Assembly: GCA_021325525.1 (NCBI GenBank)
Contig: JAJPHB010000008.1
Coordinates: 1-54,197, forward strand
DNA: 54,197 nt
Direction of reading: 5' to 3'
From: Alphaproteobacteria bacterium
GTDB taxonomy: Bacteria; Pseudomonadota; Alphaproteobacteria; ATCC43930; CGMCC-115725
The translations under genes and the position numbers were made by a program. A model generated the notes under the pieces. That model was not told where the DNA came from. It worked only from the letters and a program-made list of their open reading frames with translations, and did not search any database. Positions 18,751 to 27,158 of this stretch are shown in pieces (the stretch's first letter is position 1; every line of letters begins with the position of its first letter).

Positions 18751-19129
18751 GACGGGCGTGACCGCTGTCAGCGGCCTGCGCATCCTCGTCGTCGAGGACA
18801 CCCTGCTCGTCGCCGAGGTGATCTGCGCGCAGCTGGAAGGCGCGGGCTCGATCGTCATCGGCCCGGCGGCGCGCTTGCCGCAGGCGCTCGCCCTGGCGCG
18901 CGCGGAGGAATTGGACGGCGCCGTGCTGGACGTGAACCTCAACGGCACCATGAGCTTTCCGCTGGCGGCGCTGCTGGAGGAGCGGCAGGTGCCCTTCATC
19001 TTCCTCACCGGCTACGATAACGGCAGCGTCGTGCCGCCCGAATACCGGCACGTCCCGCGGATCGCCAAGCCCTGGCATTACGCCACGTTTTTGGCGACGG
19101 TGGCCGCGTGCTTCCGCCGGGCGGGGTGA
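18740..19129 (+). CDS. Single-domain response regulator receiver
   Basis: This 129-aa CheY-like receiver has the acidic pocket Glu19-Asp20 (ILVVEDTLL), phospho-acceptor Asp64 (AVLDVNLNG), Thr90 (FLTGYD) and Lys110 (RIAKPW). There is no output domain. The FLTGYD and PAILxKP-like ends resemble the receivers paired with HWE kinases. The ATG at 18740 (or GTG 18728) lies inside the end of the kinase gene, so it is the likely direct phosphorylation partner. It may act as a phosphate sink or bind another protein. Confidence 0.9.
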   Translation: MPDETGVTAVSGLRILVVEDTLLVAEVICAQLEGAGSIVIGPAARLPQALALARAEELDGAVLDVNLNGTMSFPLAALLEERQVPFIFLTGYDNGSVVPPEYRHVPRIAKPWHYATFLATVAACFRRAG

Positions 19130-19215
19130 GGATTTCCGATCCCGCCACCGCCCCGGCGTAAGCACCGGGCAGGCAAGGCCCGTGCCCGCGGCGGCACCGC
19201 CCCCACCTCACCTTA

Positions 19216-19242
19216 CCTCTCCGCCTCGGCGGGGCGGAGAGG
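19216..19242. repeat. REP-like palindrome, convergent gene ends
   Basis: Arms CCTCTCCGCC (19216-19225) and GGCGGAGAGG (19233-19242) are perfect, with a 7-base loop, preceded by CCCCACCTCACC. The element lies between the receiver stop and the livF stop and could serve both as a terminator-like hairpin. There is no U-tract. Confidence 0.7.
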
Positions 19243-19268
19243 GGCGGCATTGGCCAGGAATGTCGTCC

Positions 19269-19970
19269 TCAGACGCCCAGATACCGCTGCCGCAGCTCGC
19301 CGGCGGAGGCCAGGGCAGCCGAATTGCCCTGCCAGACGACGCGGCCCTTCTCGATGATGATGTGACGGTCGGCGAGGCGGCTCAGCGCCGCGATATTCTT
19401 GTCGATGACGAGGATGGCCTGCCCGCCCGCCTTCAGCGCTTGGAGGCAGCGCCAGATCTCGGCGCGGACGAGGGGCGCCAAGCCCTCGGTCGCCTCGTCG
19501 AGAATGAGAAGGCGCGGATTGGTCATGAGGGCGCGGCCGATCGCCAGCATCTGCTGCTCGCCGCCGGAGAGCTGGCCGCCGTAATGCCCGGCGCGCGCGG
19601 CGAGGCTCGGAAAGAGGGCGAGGACGCGCTCGTAGTGCCAGGGCGCCGCGCCGCCGCGCCCACTGGCCGCCGTCGCGACGAGGTTCTCGCGCACGGTGAG
19701 GTTGGCGAAGATGCGCCGCCCCTCGGGCACGAGGCCGAGGCCGCGCCGCGCGATGCGGTGAGCGGGAAGGCCGTGAATCGCCTCGCCCGCGAAGCGGATG
19801 CTGCCGGCGCGGATCGGCGTCAGCCCGAGGATCGACTTCACGACCGTCGTCTTGCCCATGCCGTTGCGGCCGAGGAGGCTCACGACCTCGCCGGCGCCGA
19901 CGGCGAGGTCGATGCCGAAGAGCACCTGGCTCCGCCCGTAGGCGGTCTCGAGCCCGCGCACTTCGAGCAT
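19269..19970 (-). CDS. livF: Branched-chain-type ABC transporter ATP-binding protein LivF
   Basis: This 233-aa ATPase starts at ATG 19970 (MLEVRGLETAYGRSQVLFG); the longer open frame upstream is a shadow. Motifs are Walker A GRNGMGKTT, signature QLSGGEQQMLAIGRAL, Walker B LLILDEATEGLAP and the VPEGRRIFANLTV segment typical of LivF. In LivF the H-loop normally reads EQN; here it is VIDKNIAAL, a modest departure. It is the last gene of livHMGF, overlapping livG by ATGA. Confidence 0.92.
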   Translation of the reverse strand: MLEVRGLETAYGRSQVLFGIDLAVGAGEVVSLLGRNGMGKTTVVKSILGLTPIRAGSIRFAGEAIHGLPAHRIARRGLGLVPEGRRIFANLTVRENLVATAASGRGGAAPWHYERVLALFPSLAARAGHYGGQLSGGEQQMLAIGRALMTNPRLLILDEATEGLAPLVRAEIWRCLQALKAGGQAILVIDKNIAALSRLADRHIIIEKGRVVWQGNSAALASAGELRQRYLGV

Positions 19971-20722
19971 CAGCCCACCTCCTCGCCGAGATAGGCGGCG
20001 CGCACCGCCGGGTCGGCGCGGATCGCGTCGGGCGCGCCGGTCGCGATGCAGCGCCCGTAGACGAGGACGCTGACGCGGTCGGCGAGGGCGAAGACGGCGT
20101 CCATGTCGTGCTCGACGAGGAGAATCGCGCAGCGCCGCTTGAGGCGGCCGAGCAGCGCCACCATGCGCGCCGATTCCTCCGGCCCCATGCCGGCCATCGG
20201 CTCGTCGAGGAGGAGAAGGCGCGGCTCCGTCGCCAGCGCCATCGCGAGTTCGAGCTGCCGCTGCTCGCCATGCGCGAGGATGCCGGCGGGCACGGCGGCG
20301 CGGCCGGCGAGCCCGACCGCATCGAGAAATGCGCGGGCCGGCGCCCGCAGGCTCTCCTCGCGCCGCGCCGGACGCCAGAAGCGGAAGCTGTGGCCGCTCC
20401 GCGCCTGCACGGCGAGCGCGACATTGTCGAGCGCGGTGAAATCGGGGCAAATCGAGGTGATCTGGAAGGAGCGGGCGAGGCCGCGGCGGGCGCGCTCGGC
20501 CATGCCGAGCCGCGTCACATCGGCGCCGGCGAAGCGGATGCGGCCGGAGGTCGGCATGAGCTCGCCCGCGAGCTGCGCCACGAGCGTCGTCTTGCCGGCG
20601 CCGTTGGGGCCGATGACGGCGTGGAGCTCGCCCTCTTCGACGCTGAGCGAGAGGCCGTCCGTCGCGGCGATGCCGCCGAAGCGCTTGACGAGGCCGTCCG
20701 CCGCGAGCAGCGCCTCAGCCAC
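19970..20722 (-). CDS. livG: Branched-chain-type ABC transporter ATP-binding protein LivG
   Basis: This 250-aa ATPase (GTG start at 20722) has Walker A GPNGAGKTT, the LARSFQITSICPDFTALDNV segment, signature-position LAHGEQRQLELAMAL, Walker B LLLLDEPMAGMGP and the switch His in LVEHDMDAVF. These match LivG of HAAT-type importers. It overlaps livM upstream by 8 bases (GTGGCTGA) and livF downstream by 4 bases, so the whole set is translationally coupled. Confidence 0.92.
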   Translation of the reverse strand: MAEALLAADGLVKRFGGIAATDGLSLSVEEGELHAVIGPNGAGKTTLVAQLAGELMPTSGRIRFAGADVTRLGMAERARRGLARSFQITSICPDFTALDNVALAVQARSGHSFRFWRPARREESLRAPARAFLDAVGLAGRAAVPAGILAHGEQRQLELAMALATEPRLLLLDEPMAGMGPEESARMVALLGRLKRRCAILLVEHDMDAVFALADRVSVLVYGRCIATGAPDAIRADPAVRAAYLGEEVG

Positions 20723-21755
20723 CTGCCGCCTCCGGCCGGGCGACGAGCCCCCAGAGGCCGCGCCGCGCGAAAAGGACGAGGAGAATGAGGAGCGGCCCGA
20801 AGATGATCGCCCAATGCTCGGTCCAGCCGCCCAGCACCAGCTCCAGCAGCAGATATGCGGCGGCGCCGAGGATCGGACCCAGGAGCGTCCCCATGCCGCC
20901 CAGCACCACCATGACGATGAGCTCGCCCGAGCGCTGCCAGCTCATATCGGCCGGGCTCACATAATCCTGGCTGTTGGCAAGGAGCGCGCCGGCGAGCCCG
21001 GCGAGCGCGCCCGCGATGACGAAGCAGCAGAGGCGGTAGCGGAAGGTCGGAAAGCCGAGCGCCCGCATCCGCCGCTCGTTCTGGCGGCAGCCGCGGATGA
21101 CCATGCCGAAGCGGGAGCGGACGAGGCGGTGGCAGAAGCCGAGGGCGGCCATGAGAAGGGCGAGGACGAGATAGTAGAAGACCCTCTTGTCGCCGAGATC
21201 GAACGCGCCGAAGCGCGAGCGGGCCGGCATCTGCAAGCCGTCCTCGCCGCCGTATTTCTGCAGCGCGATGAAGAAGAAATAGAGCATCTGCGCGAAAGCG
21301 AGGGTGATCATGATGAATTGGACGCCGCTGCTGCGCAGCGAGACGAGGCCGATGACGAGCGCCGCCAGCGCCGCCGCCGCCATGGCGAGCGGCCAGACGA
21401 TGAAGGCGTTATCGGAGCCCGGAAGGACGACGGGCCAGAGGAGCAGCGGCTCGGCATTGGCGGCGTGGACGGCGAGGATTCCCGTGACATAGGCGCCGAT
21501 GCCGAGGAACGCCGCATGGCCGAAGCTGACCATCCCGCCATAGCCGAGAATGAGGTCGAGGCTGATGGCGGCGAGCGCCATGACGAGGACGCGGGTCGCG
21601 AAGCGGAGATAGAAGGGCTGGTCCAGGAGCTGCGCCAGGATCGGCACGGCGAGGAGCGCGAGGGCGGCGAGGAGGAGGGCGAGCCGCGCCGGCGCGAGGC
21701 GCGGGATGACGGAACGCCGCGCCGTCTGGGCGGCGCCCGCCGGCAGCTCAGCCAT
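20715..21755 (-). CDS. livM: Branched-chain-type ABC transporter permease LivM
   Basis: This 346-aa polytopic membrane protein has the LivM signatures AAISLDLILGYGGMVSFGHAAF (shown here as a region near residues 45-65) and LVRSRFGMVIRGCRQNERRMRALG (about 210-235), followed by LANSQDYVSPADMSW and a VLGGMGTLLGPILGAA loop near the C-terminus. About ten membrane spans are expected. Its ATG overlaps the livH stop by 8 bases. With livH it forms the channel through the inner membrane. Confidence 0.93.
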   Translation of the reverse strand: MAELPAGAAQTARRSVIPRLAPARLALLLAALALLAVPILAQLLDQPFYLRFATRVLVMALAAISLDLILGYGGMVSFGHAAFLGIGAYVTGILAVHAANAEPLLLWPVVLPGSDNAFIVWPLAMAAAALAALVIGLVSLRSSGVQFIMITLAFAQMLYFFFIALQKYGGEDGLQMPARSRFGAFDLGDKRVFYYLVLALLMAALGFCHRLVRSRFGMVIRGCRQNERRMRALGFPTFRYRLCCFVIAGALAGLAGALLANSQDYVSPADMSWQRSGELIVMVVLGGMGTLLGPILGAAAYLLLELVLGGWTEHWAIIFGPLLILLVLFARRGLWGLVARPEAAGG

Positions 21756-22620
21756 GGGCGGGGAAGAGGCCGCGCGGGCGCCAGAAGAGAATCGCCGCCA
21801 TCAGGACATAGATGCCGATCTGCGCCAGCGCCGGCGGCAGCAGGACGCGGCCGAAGGTGTCGATGATGCCGACGAGGAGGGCGGCGATGAAGGCGCCGCG
21901 CACCGAGCCGATGCCGCCGATGACGATGACGACGAGGGTCAGGATGAGGACCTCGTCGCCCATCCCGACCTGCACCGCAAGCAGCGGCCCCGCCATGACG
22001 CCGGCAAAGCCGGCGAGCGCCGCGCCGAGACCGAAGACGAGGGTGAAGAGGCGCGCGATGTCGACGCCGAGCGCCCCCACCATCGCCCGGTCGGCGGCGC
22101 CGGCGCGGATCAGCATGCCGAGCCGCGTCTTGGCGATGAGGAGATAGAGGAGAAGCGCAATGGCGATGCCGGCGAGGATGATGGCGAGGCGGAAGGCGGG
22201 ATAGGGAAAGCCGGGCGGCAGCTCGACCGTGCCGGCGAGCGAAGCGGGCAGCGCCATGCGCAGCGGCACCGGCCCCCAGACGATGCGGACCGCCTCGTTG
22301 AGGAAGAGGATGAGGCCGAAGGTGCAGAGCACCTGGTCGAGATGGTCGCGCTCGTAGAGCCGGCGCAACGCCACGATCTCGATGGCGATCCCGACGAGCG
22401 CCGAGAGCGGGACGGCGAGGAGGAGCGCCAGAAGGAAGGAGCCTGTCCATTGCTGGAGGGCCGCGGCGAAATAGGCGCCCAGCATGTAAAGCGAGCCATG
22501 CGCGAGATTGATGAGGTTCATGATGCCGAAGACGAGGGTGAGCCCCGCCGCCATCAGGAACAGCATGGTGCCGAGCTGAATGCCGTTGAGCGCCTGCTCG
22601 AGGAGGAGGGAGAGGGTCAC
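21748..22620 (-). CDS. livH: Branched-chain-type ABC transporter permease LivH
   Basis: This 290-aa permease (GTG start at 22620) begins LSLLLEQALNGIQLGTMLFL, then MNLINLAHGSLYMLGAY, the conserved LivH helix. It also has MLIRAGAADRAMVGALG and VVIGGIGSVRGAFIAALLVG toward the C-terminus. It is the first gene of a complete permease/ATPase set, but no periplasmic binding protein gene is attached. The AsmA gene upstream is on the same strand, but a 231-base gap with REP-like hairpins separates them. Confidence 0.93.
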   Translation of the reverse strand: MTLSLLLEQALNGIQLGTMLFLMAAGLTLVFGIMNLINLAHGSLYMLGAYFAAALQQWTGSFLLALLLAVPLSALVGIAIEIVALRRLYERDHLDQVLCTFGLILFLNEAVRIVWGPVPLRMALPASLAGTVELPPGFPYPAFRLAIILAGIAIALLLYLLIAKTRLGMLIRAGAADRAMVGALGVDIARLFTLVFGLGAALAGFAGVMAGPLLAVQVGMGDEVLILTLVVIVIGGIGSVRGAFIAALLVGIIDTFGRVLLPPALAQIGIYVLMAAILFWRPRGLFPAHG

Positions 22621-22645
22621 GGCGTTCCCGCGCGCCTTAACCGCT

Positions 22646-22758
22646 CCTCTCCGCCCCGGGGGGCGGAGAGGTCAGGGTGAGGCGGGGGATTCCACGGCGA
22701 TTGCCGAGCAAGCGGCGAGGCCCCTCACCCCCGCGTCTCCCCCACTTCGTGGCGGAGA
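22646..22758. repeat. REP-like palindrome pair upstream of livH
   Basis: The first palindrome has perfect 12-bp arms CCTCTCCGCCCC (22646-22657) and GGGGCGGAGAGG (22660-22671), followed by TCAGGGTGAGGCGGG. The second has arms TCTCCCCCAC (22736-22745) and GTGGCGGAGA (22749-22758) with one mismatch, preceded by CCCCTCACCC. The flanking GGTGAGG and CCTCACC show that the units face each other, as in BIME-type arrays. Confidence 0.7.
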
Positions 22759-22851
22759 GGGGCTCGTTGCGCGTCGGGCGACAGGTGCGAATGCCGTCGC
22801 CGCCGGGCGGAGCGGAGACGATCACGACCACCAGCTCCGCGCGCCCCATGC

Positions 22852-24924
22852 CTAATTCTTCGGCGCGCCGAAGAGGCCGCGGAGGATGTCGGCCGGCTTC
22901 GGCGTCGAGCCGGACGGCGCCGGCGATCCTTGCGGCGGCGGCGCATTCGGCGCGATGCCCTTCAGGGCGCCCTCGATTCCCTTGAGCGCTTGCCCCGGAT
23001 TCTTCAGCAGCGCCTCCGGCTGCGGCCGGTATTTGAGGTCGCTCCACGGGCCGGTGACGGCGATCGGCACGGTGAGGCCGGCGGCGTCGGCCTTGATGAG
23101 ATAATCGACGGTGCGCTGCGGCAGGTCGACCGTGCCGGCGCCGGTCGCGCTCAGCAAGGGCGCCTTCAGCAGCAGGTCCTTGTTGTCGAGAATGCCCTTG
23201 GTGATCGTGAAGGTGCCGGTGAGGTTCGAGAATTCCGTCTGCTCGTTCGCCTGCGCGCCGGCATTCAGCAGCGTGTTGGCGAGGTTCTTGACGAGGGCGC
23301 CGATATTGATGCCCTTGACCGCGCCGTCGGCGAAGCGGATCGAGCCCTTGCCGCCGAGAGCCGCGATGAGCTCGCGCTCGCTCTTGCCCTGCGACTGGAG
23401 CGTGACCTCGGCATTGGCGCTGCCCTTGACGCGGTCGAAATCCATGGCGTCCTTGAGGAGCGGCTCCGCCTCGACCTTGTCCAGGGTGAAGGCGGCATCG
23501 AGAGCCGGCACCGGCCCGGCGCCGTCGAGCTTCAAGCTGCCTTTGCCGCCGCCGCCGTAGAGCTGCATCTTCGAGAGATCCAGCGCGAGCTTCGCGTCCT
23601 TGAGGTGAAGCGCGAGCGCGCTGGCGCCGATCTTGATCTTGTGGAACTGGATGCCGCCGGCGCTGAGGGCGAAATCGGCGTCGGCGACGCTCAGGCCCGA
23701 GACGTCGATGGGCGCATCGCTCCAGCCGCCCGCCGCCGATGTCGGCGCCGGCTTCCCCGCAGGGGCGCCGCCGGCGGCGGGCGCGGCCGGCTTCGGCGCC
23801 GGCGCGGCGGCGTTTTGCGGGCTCGCGCCCGGCGCCGCGGCCGGCTGCTCGGGCGGCAGATACGGGTTGAGATCGAGCCGGTCGATATCGAGCATGCCCT
23901 TCAGCGCCGGCCGCGGACCCGCCGTGTCGACGGCGAGATCGCCTTTCGCCTTCATGGCGTCGAGCGCGATCTGGGCGTCCTTGAACGACGTCCGGCTGCC
24001 GGCATGCTCGAAAGTGCCGCTGATCTTGAGCGGCCCCATCCCGCCGCTCGTCGGCGGCAGCTTCGTTCCGGTCCAGGCGGCGAGCTCTTTCAGCGACGGA
24101 ACGTCGAGCGTCGTCGCGCCGGCGAGCTGCATCTGCGGGCGCTGCGCAAGGGTGCCCTTGAAGTCGAACTTGACCGGATTGGCGGCGAGAGCAAGGGCGA
24201 CGGCGCTGGCCTCGCCGGCGAGCAAGGCGCCGGGCTTGGCAAGATCGAGAGTGAGGTCGATCTTCTGCCCGTTCCAGCGCGCATCGGCGGTCGCCTGCAT
24301 CGGGCTTTTCAGATCCTTGAGCGACAGCTTGGCGTTGATGGCGTCGATCTGCTGCTTCTGCCCGGTGCGCGCGTCGCTGTAGCTCAGCGTGCCGTTGACG
24401 AGGCGGATGTCGCCGAGCTGGATGTCGGAGAGCGACGGGCCGCCGGCAGGCTGCGGCGCGACGGCCGCGGCGGGCGGCTTCGGCGCGCCGCTCTTGGGCG
24501 GCGCCGAGGGCGGCTGCGGCGCGGGCGTCGCCGGCGAGGCGGCGGCGAATTGCCAATTCGCCCGCCCGTCCTTGTCGACGGCGAGCGCGATCCTGGGATC
24601 GACGAGGACGAAGCTGTCGACTTCGAGCCGGCCCTTCAGCAGGGCGAAGAGATTGGCGCGGAGCTGCAGCTTGCCGAGCGTCATCATCTCGCCCGCCATG
24701 CCCGGCGGGTTGCCGAGGCTCACATCGGCGACTTCGAGGGTGGTGCGCGGCAGAAACGAGAGGTCGATGGGTCCGTTGATGGCGAATTTGCGGCCCGTCG
24801 CCTGCTCGACCCTGGCGATGATGCGGCCCTTATAGGCCGAGACCGGGACGAGGAAGGGCGCGGCGATCGCCAGCGCGACGATCACGACGAGCACAGCGAG
24901 GACGATCATCAGCGCCTTCTTCAC
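22852..24924 (-). CDS. AsmA-family protein
   Basis: This 690-aa protein starts at GTG 24924 (MKKALMIVLAVLVVIVALA), with GGAGG upstream supporting it. One N-terminal membrane anchor (residues 3-25) is followed by the AsmA N-terminal motif RVEQATGRKFAINGPIDLSF and a long beta-rich periplasmic body. The C-terminal conserved block has GKGSIRFADGAVKGINIGAL and LLLKAPLLSATGAGTVDLP. Two Pro/Ala-rich linkers (about 130-165 and 370-405) interrupt it. AsmA-like proteins are now viewed as bridge-like lipid carriers between inner and outer membranes, or as modulators of outer-membrane biogenesis. Confidence 0.9.
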   Translation of the reverse strand: MKKALMIVLAVLVVIVALAIAAPFLVPVSAYKGRIIARVEQATGRKFAINGPIDLSFLPRTTLEVADVSLGNPPGMAGEMMTLGKLQLRANLFALLKGRLEVDSFVLVDPRIALAVDKDGRANWQFAAASPATPAPQPPSAPPKSGAPKPPAAAVAPQPAGGPSLSDIQLGDIRLVNGTLSYSDARTGQKQQIDAINAKLSLKDLKSPMQATADARWNGQKIDLTLDLAKPGALLAGEASAVALALAANPVKFDFKGTLAQRPQMQLAGATTLDVPSLKELAAWTGTKLPPTSGGMGPLKISGTFEHAGSRTSFKDAQIALDAMKAKGDLAVDTAGPRPALKGMLDIDRLDLNPYLPPEQPAAAPGASPQNAAAPAPKPAAPAAGGAPAGKPAPTSAAGGWSDAPIDVSGLSVADADFALSAGGIQFHKIKIGASALALHLKDAKLALDLSKMQLYGGGGKGSLKLDGAGPVPALDAAFTLDKVEAEPLLKDAMDFDRVKGSANAEVTLQSQGKSERELIAALGGKGSIRFADGAVKGINIGALVKNLANTLLNAGAQANEQTEFSNLTGTFTITKGILDNKDLLLKAPLLSATGAGTVDLPQRTVDYLIKADAAGLTVPIAVTGPWSDLKYRPQPEALLKNPGQALKGIEGALKGIAPNAPPPQGSPAPSGSTPKPADILRGLFGAPKN

Positions 24925-25230
24925 GAGGACTCCTCCGCCACTCCCGGCCGCCCCCCAGCAGCGCCATCCTACCTCAGACGGCATCGCCGCCATATCGGCC
25001 AATTCGCCGTCCGCCGGGTACGCCAAATCGAGGGCTTGCGGCTCGCGCAGAGCGCGCATACGGCAAACGCAGGGCTCCCTCTACGAAAATACGCTCGTCC
25101 CGTGGAATTGAACGCTAGTATGAGCGTTTCTTGACGTAGTTGCGTCGTGCTTCGATCGCGGCGACGGCGCTTCCTCCCCTCCGACCGGGGTCACGCCGAA
25201 CCGGCGAACCCGTAGAGCTGCTGGTATCCC
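24925..25230. other. Divergent intergenic region, AsmA / cold-shock-like genes
   Basis: This 306-base stretch between divergent genes holds the EcfG-like promoter candidate at 25104-25128 and an inverted repeat AACGCT / AGCGTT at 25111-25128. Nothing else was recognised. Confidence 0.5.
25104..25128 (+). promoter_or_regulatory. EcfG-like general-stress promoter candidate
   Basis: GGAAT (25104-25108), a 16-base spacer and CGTT (25125-25128) match the alphaproteobacterial EcfG consensus GGAAC-N16/17-CGTT in eight of nine fixed bases, about 100 bases upstream of the ATG at 25231. The CGTT is also the end of an inverted repeat AACGCT / AGCGTT (25111-25116 and 25123-25128), which might instead be a regulator site. 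Confidence 0.4.
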
Positions 25231-25998
25231 ATGACCGAAAACTCGATGCCCGCCCCGCAGATCGCGCGCCTGATCGCGCGCATTCTCGGCGCGCGGTCGA
25301 CGCCGACCGAAGAAGTGCCGGTCGTCGTCTCCAGGCTCCGCGACGCGTTCGCCCGCCTCGGCCAGGACGAGGCGGCCGCGCCCGCCGGCGAAACCCCGGC
25401 GGCGCGCGCCCTGCGCGAGCTCGCGGTAGCCGTCGATGGCAGCGAAGCCGCGGCGAAGCCGGCGCCGCGCCGGTCGGCGGGAAGGCCGCGACGCCGCGCG
25501 GGGAGCGAGGAGGTCGCGGCAGAGCCCACGGCTCCGCCCCCCGCCGCCCCGCGCCTGATGCGGCGGGCCGAGGTGGCGCCGGCGGAGCCGGAGATTCCGG
25601 AGGTCCTGCAATCGCCGCCCGAAGCCCGCCGGCGCGGCGTCGTGCGCTGGTTCGATGCGCGCGCCGGCCGCGGCATGCTGCGCGTGCCGGGCTTCGCCGA
25701 GGACGTTCCCCTCGAAGCCGATGCCTTGCGGCAAGCCGGCTTGTCGCGCCTCTATAAGGGCCAGGAGATCGAGGCGACGATCATTGCCGGCGAAGGCGGC
25801 CAGCCGCGGCTCGTCGGCCTCGCCCTGCCCGGGCGGGTCGCCGCCACGGGACCGCTCGCCAAGGCCGGAATGATGCGCCGGCACGCCAAGCCCGTCGTCG
25901 TCGAGATGAAGCGCGACGGGCTGCGCCGCGCCGCGGCGCGCATCGAGGCCGAGCACCTGCTCGGCCATCGCCAGAACCGCCCCCTGGGCGCGGATTAG
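25231..25998 (+). CDS. Degenerate cold-shock-domain protein with MucR-like N-terminus
   Basis: This 255-aa protein has three parts. Residues 8-44 (IARLIARILGARSTPTEEVP, then VVVSRLRDAFARLG) resemble the N-terminal oligomerisation helices of MucR/Ros regulators. Residues 70-130 are a low-complexity, basic then Pro/Ala-rich linker. Residues 136-198 align with a cold-shock domain (GVVRWFDARAGRGMLRVPGF and AGLSRLYKGQEIEATI). The RNP1 core KGFGFI is AGRGML here, and the RNP2 VFVH is VPLE, so most base-stacking aromatics are missing. The C-terminal 55 residues are basic. The family-level call is CSD-like; the MucR resemblance is by eye only. Confidence 0.75.
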   Translation: MTENSMPAPQIARLIARILGARSTPTEEVPVVVSRLRDAFARLGQDEAAAPAGETPAARALRELAVAVDGSEAAAKPAPRRSAGRPRRRAGSEEVAAEPTAPPPAAPRLMRRAEVAPAEPEIPEVLQSPPEARRRGVVRWFDARAGRGMLRVPGFAEDVPLEADALRQAGLSRLYKGQEIEATIIAGEGGQPRLVGLALPGRVAATGPLAKAGMMRRHAKPVVVEMKRDGLRRAAARIEAEHLLGHRQNRPLGAD

Positions 25999-26010
25999 GC
26001 CCGCCTCGCC

Positions 26011-27150
26011 TCAGCCGCGCGGCACGGCGGCGCGTACCGCCGCGATGACGCGGTCGACCTCGTCGTCGCCGAGCTGAGGGTACATCGGCAGGCTGAGGAC
26101 CTCGCCGGCCGCCGCTTCGGTCGCCGCCAGGCCCGACGGCGCCGTGGCGATGCGGCCCAGATAGGCCGGCTGGAGATGGACCGGCACCGGATAATGGATG
26201 TTGGTGCCGATCCCCGCCGCCGCCAGGGCGGAACGGAGGGCATCGCGCCCGGCGCTGCGCAGCACGTATTGATGAAAGACGTGCCGGCGCCGCGGATCGC
26301 GCCGCGGCGCCGTCGCGGCGAGCCCGGCAAGCTCCGCATCATAGCGGTCGGCGATCGCGATCCGCCGCGCGTTGTCGGCTTCGAGCCGCGCGAGCTTCAC
26401 GCGCAGAATAGCCGCCTGCAGCTCGTCGAGCCGCGAATTGACGCCGGCGCGCTCGCTGACATAGCGCCGCTCGCGCCAGCCATATTCGCGAAGCGCGCGC
26501 AGCTCGGCGGCGAGCGCGTCGTCCGAGGTCGTCACCATGCCGCCATCGCCGAGCGCGCCTAGATTCTTCGTCGGGTAGAAGCTGAAGGTCGCCATCACGC
26601 CGAAGCTGCCGGCCGGCCGGCCCTCGAAGCGCGCGCCATGCGCCTGGGCGCAATCCTCGATGAGCGGCACGCGGTAGCGCGCGGCGAGCGCCGCCAGTGC
26701 CGCGAGATCGGCCGGCTGGCCGTAGAGATGCACCGGAACGATGGCAGCGATCGGCGGGAGGCGGGCGGGCGGCGCCGCGAGGACTCGCGCGAGCGCCGCC
26801 GGATCCATGGTGTAGCTCGCGGGATCGATGTCGAGGAGCAGCGGTTCCGCGCCGACCATCTCGATGGCGGCGACGGTCGCCACCGCCGTATGCGCGACGG
26901 TGGCGACGGCCTTGCCGGGACCGATGCCGAGCGCGCGGAGGGCGAGGACCAGCGCGTCGGTGCCGTTGCCGACGCCGATGCCGTGGCGGCAACCCATGGC
27001 CGCGGCGAACTCGCTCTCGAAGGCGGCGCTCTCGCTGCCGAGAATGTAGCGGCCGCCTTCGAGCACGCGGGCGATGGCGGCGTCGATCTCGGCGCGCTGC
27101 GCCAGATAGGCGGCGCGCGGATCGTTCTGCGGGAGCTCGCGTGACGCCAT
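26011..27150 (-). CDS. DegT/DnrJ/EryC1/StrS sugar aminotransferase
   Basis: This 379-aa PLP enzyme has GNGTDALVLAL (60-70), the Asp in IEDCAQAHG (Asp166 region) and the internal-aldimine Lys195 in FSFYPTKNLGALGDGG. ATG 27150 follows an AGGCAGG ribosome site and is preferred over the TTG at 27162. The family transaminates keto-sugar nucleotides to make amino sugars for O-antigen, glycan or antibiotic pathways. It lies 8 bases after an SDR gene on the same strand; the pair probably acts in sequence on a nucleotide sugar. The exact amino-sugar product is unknown. Confidence 0.92.
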   Translation of the reverse strand: MASRELPQNDPRAAYLAQRAEIDAAIARVLEGGRYILGSESAAFESEFAAAMGCRHGIGVGNGTDALVLALRALGIGPGKAVATVAHTAVATVAAIEMVGAEPLLLDIDPASYTMDPAALARVLAAPPARLPPIAAIVPVHLYGQPADLAALAALAARYRVPLIEDCAQAHGARFEGRPAGSFGVMATFSFYPTKNLGALGDGGMVTTSDDALAAELRALREYGWRERRYVSERAGVNSRLDELQAAILRVKLARLEADNARRIAIADRYDAELAGLAATAPRRDPRRRHVFHQYVLRSAGRDALRSALAAAGIGTNIHYPVPVHLQPAYLGRIATAPSGLAATEAAAGEVLSLPMYPQLGDDEVDRVIAAVRAAVPRG

Positions 27151-27158
27151 GACCTGCC

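Noticed and set aside
22930-25134. 734-aa plus-strand open frame opposite the AsmA gene
   Set aside because: It mirrors the AsmA coding frame, and the AsmA motifs on the other strand are unambiguous.
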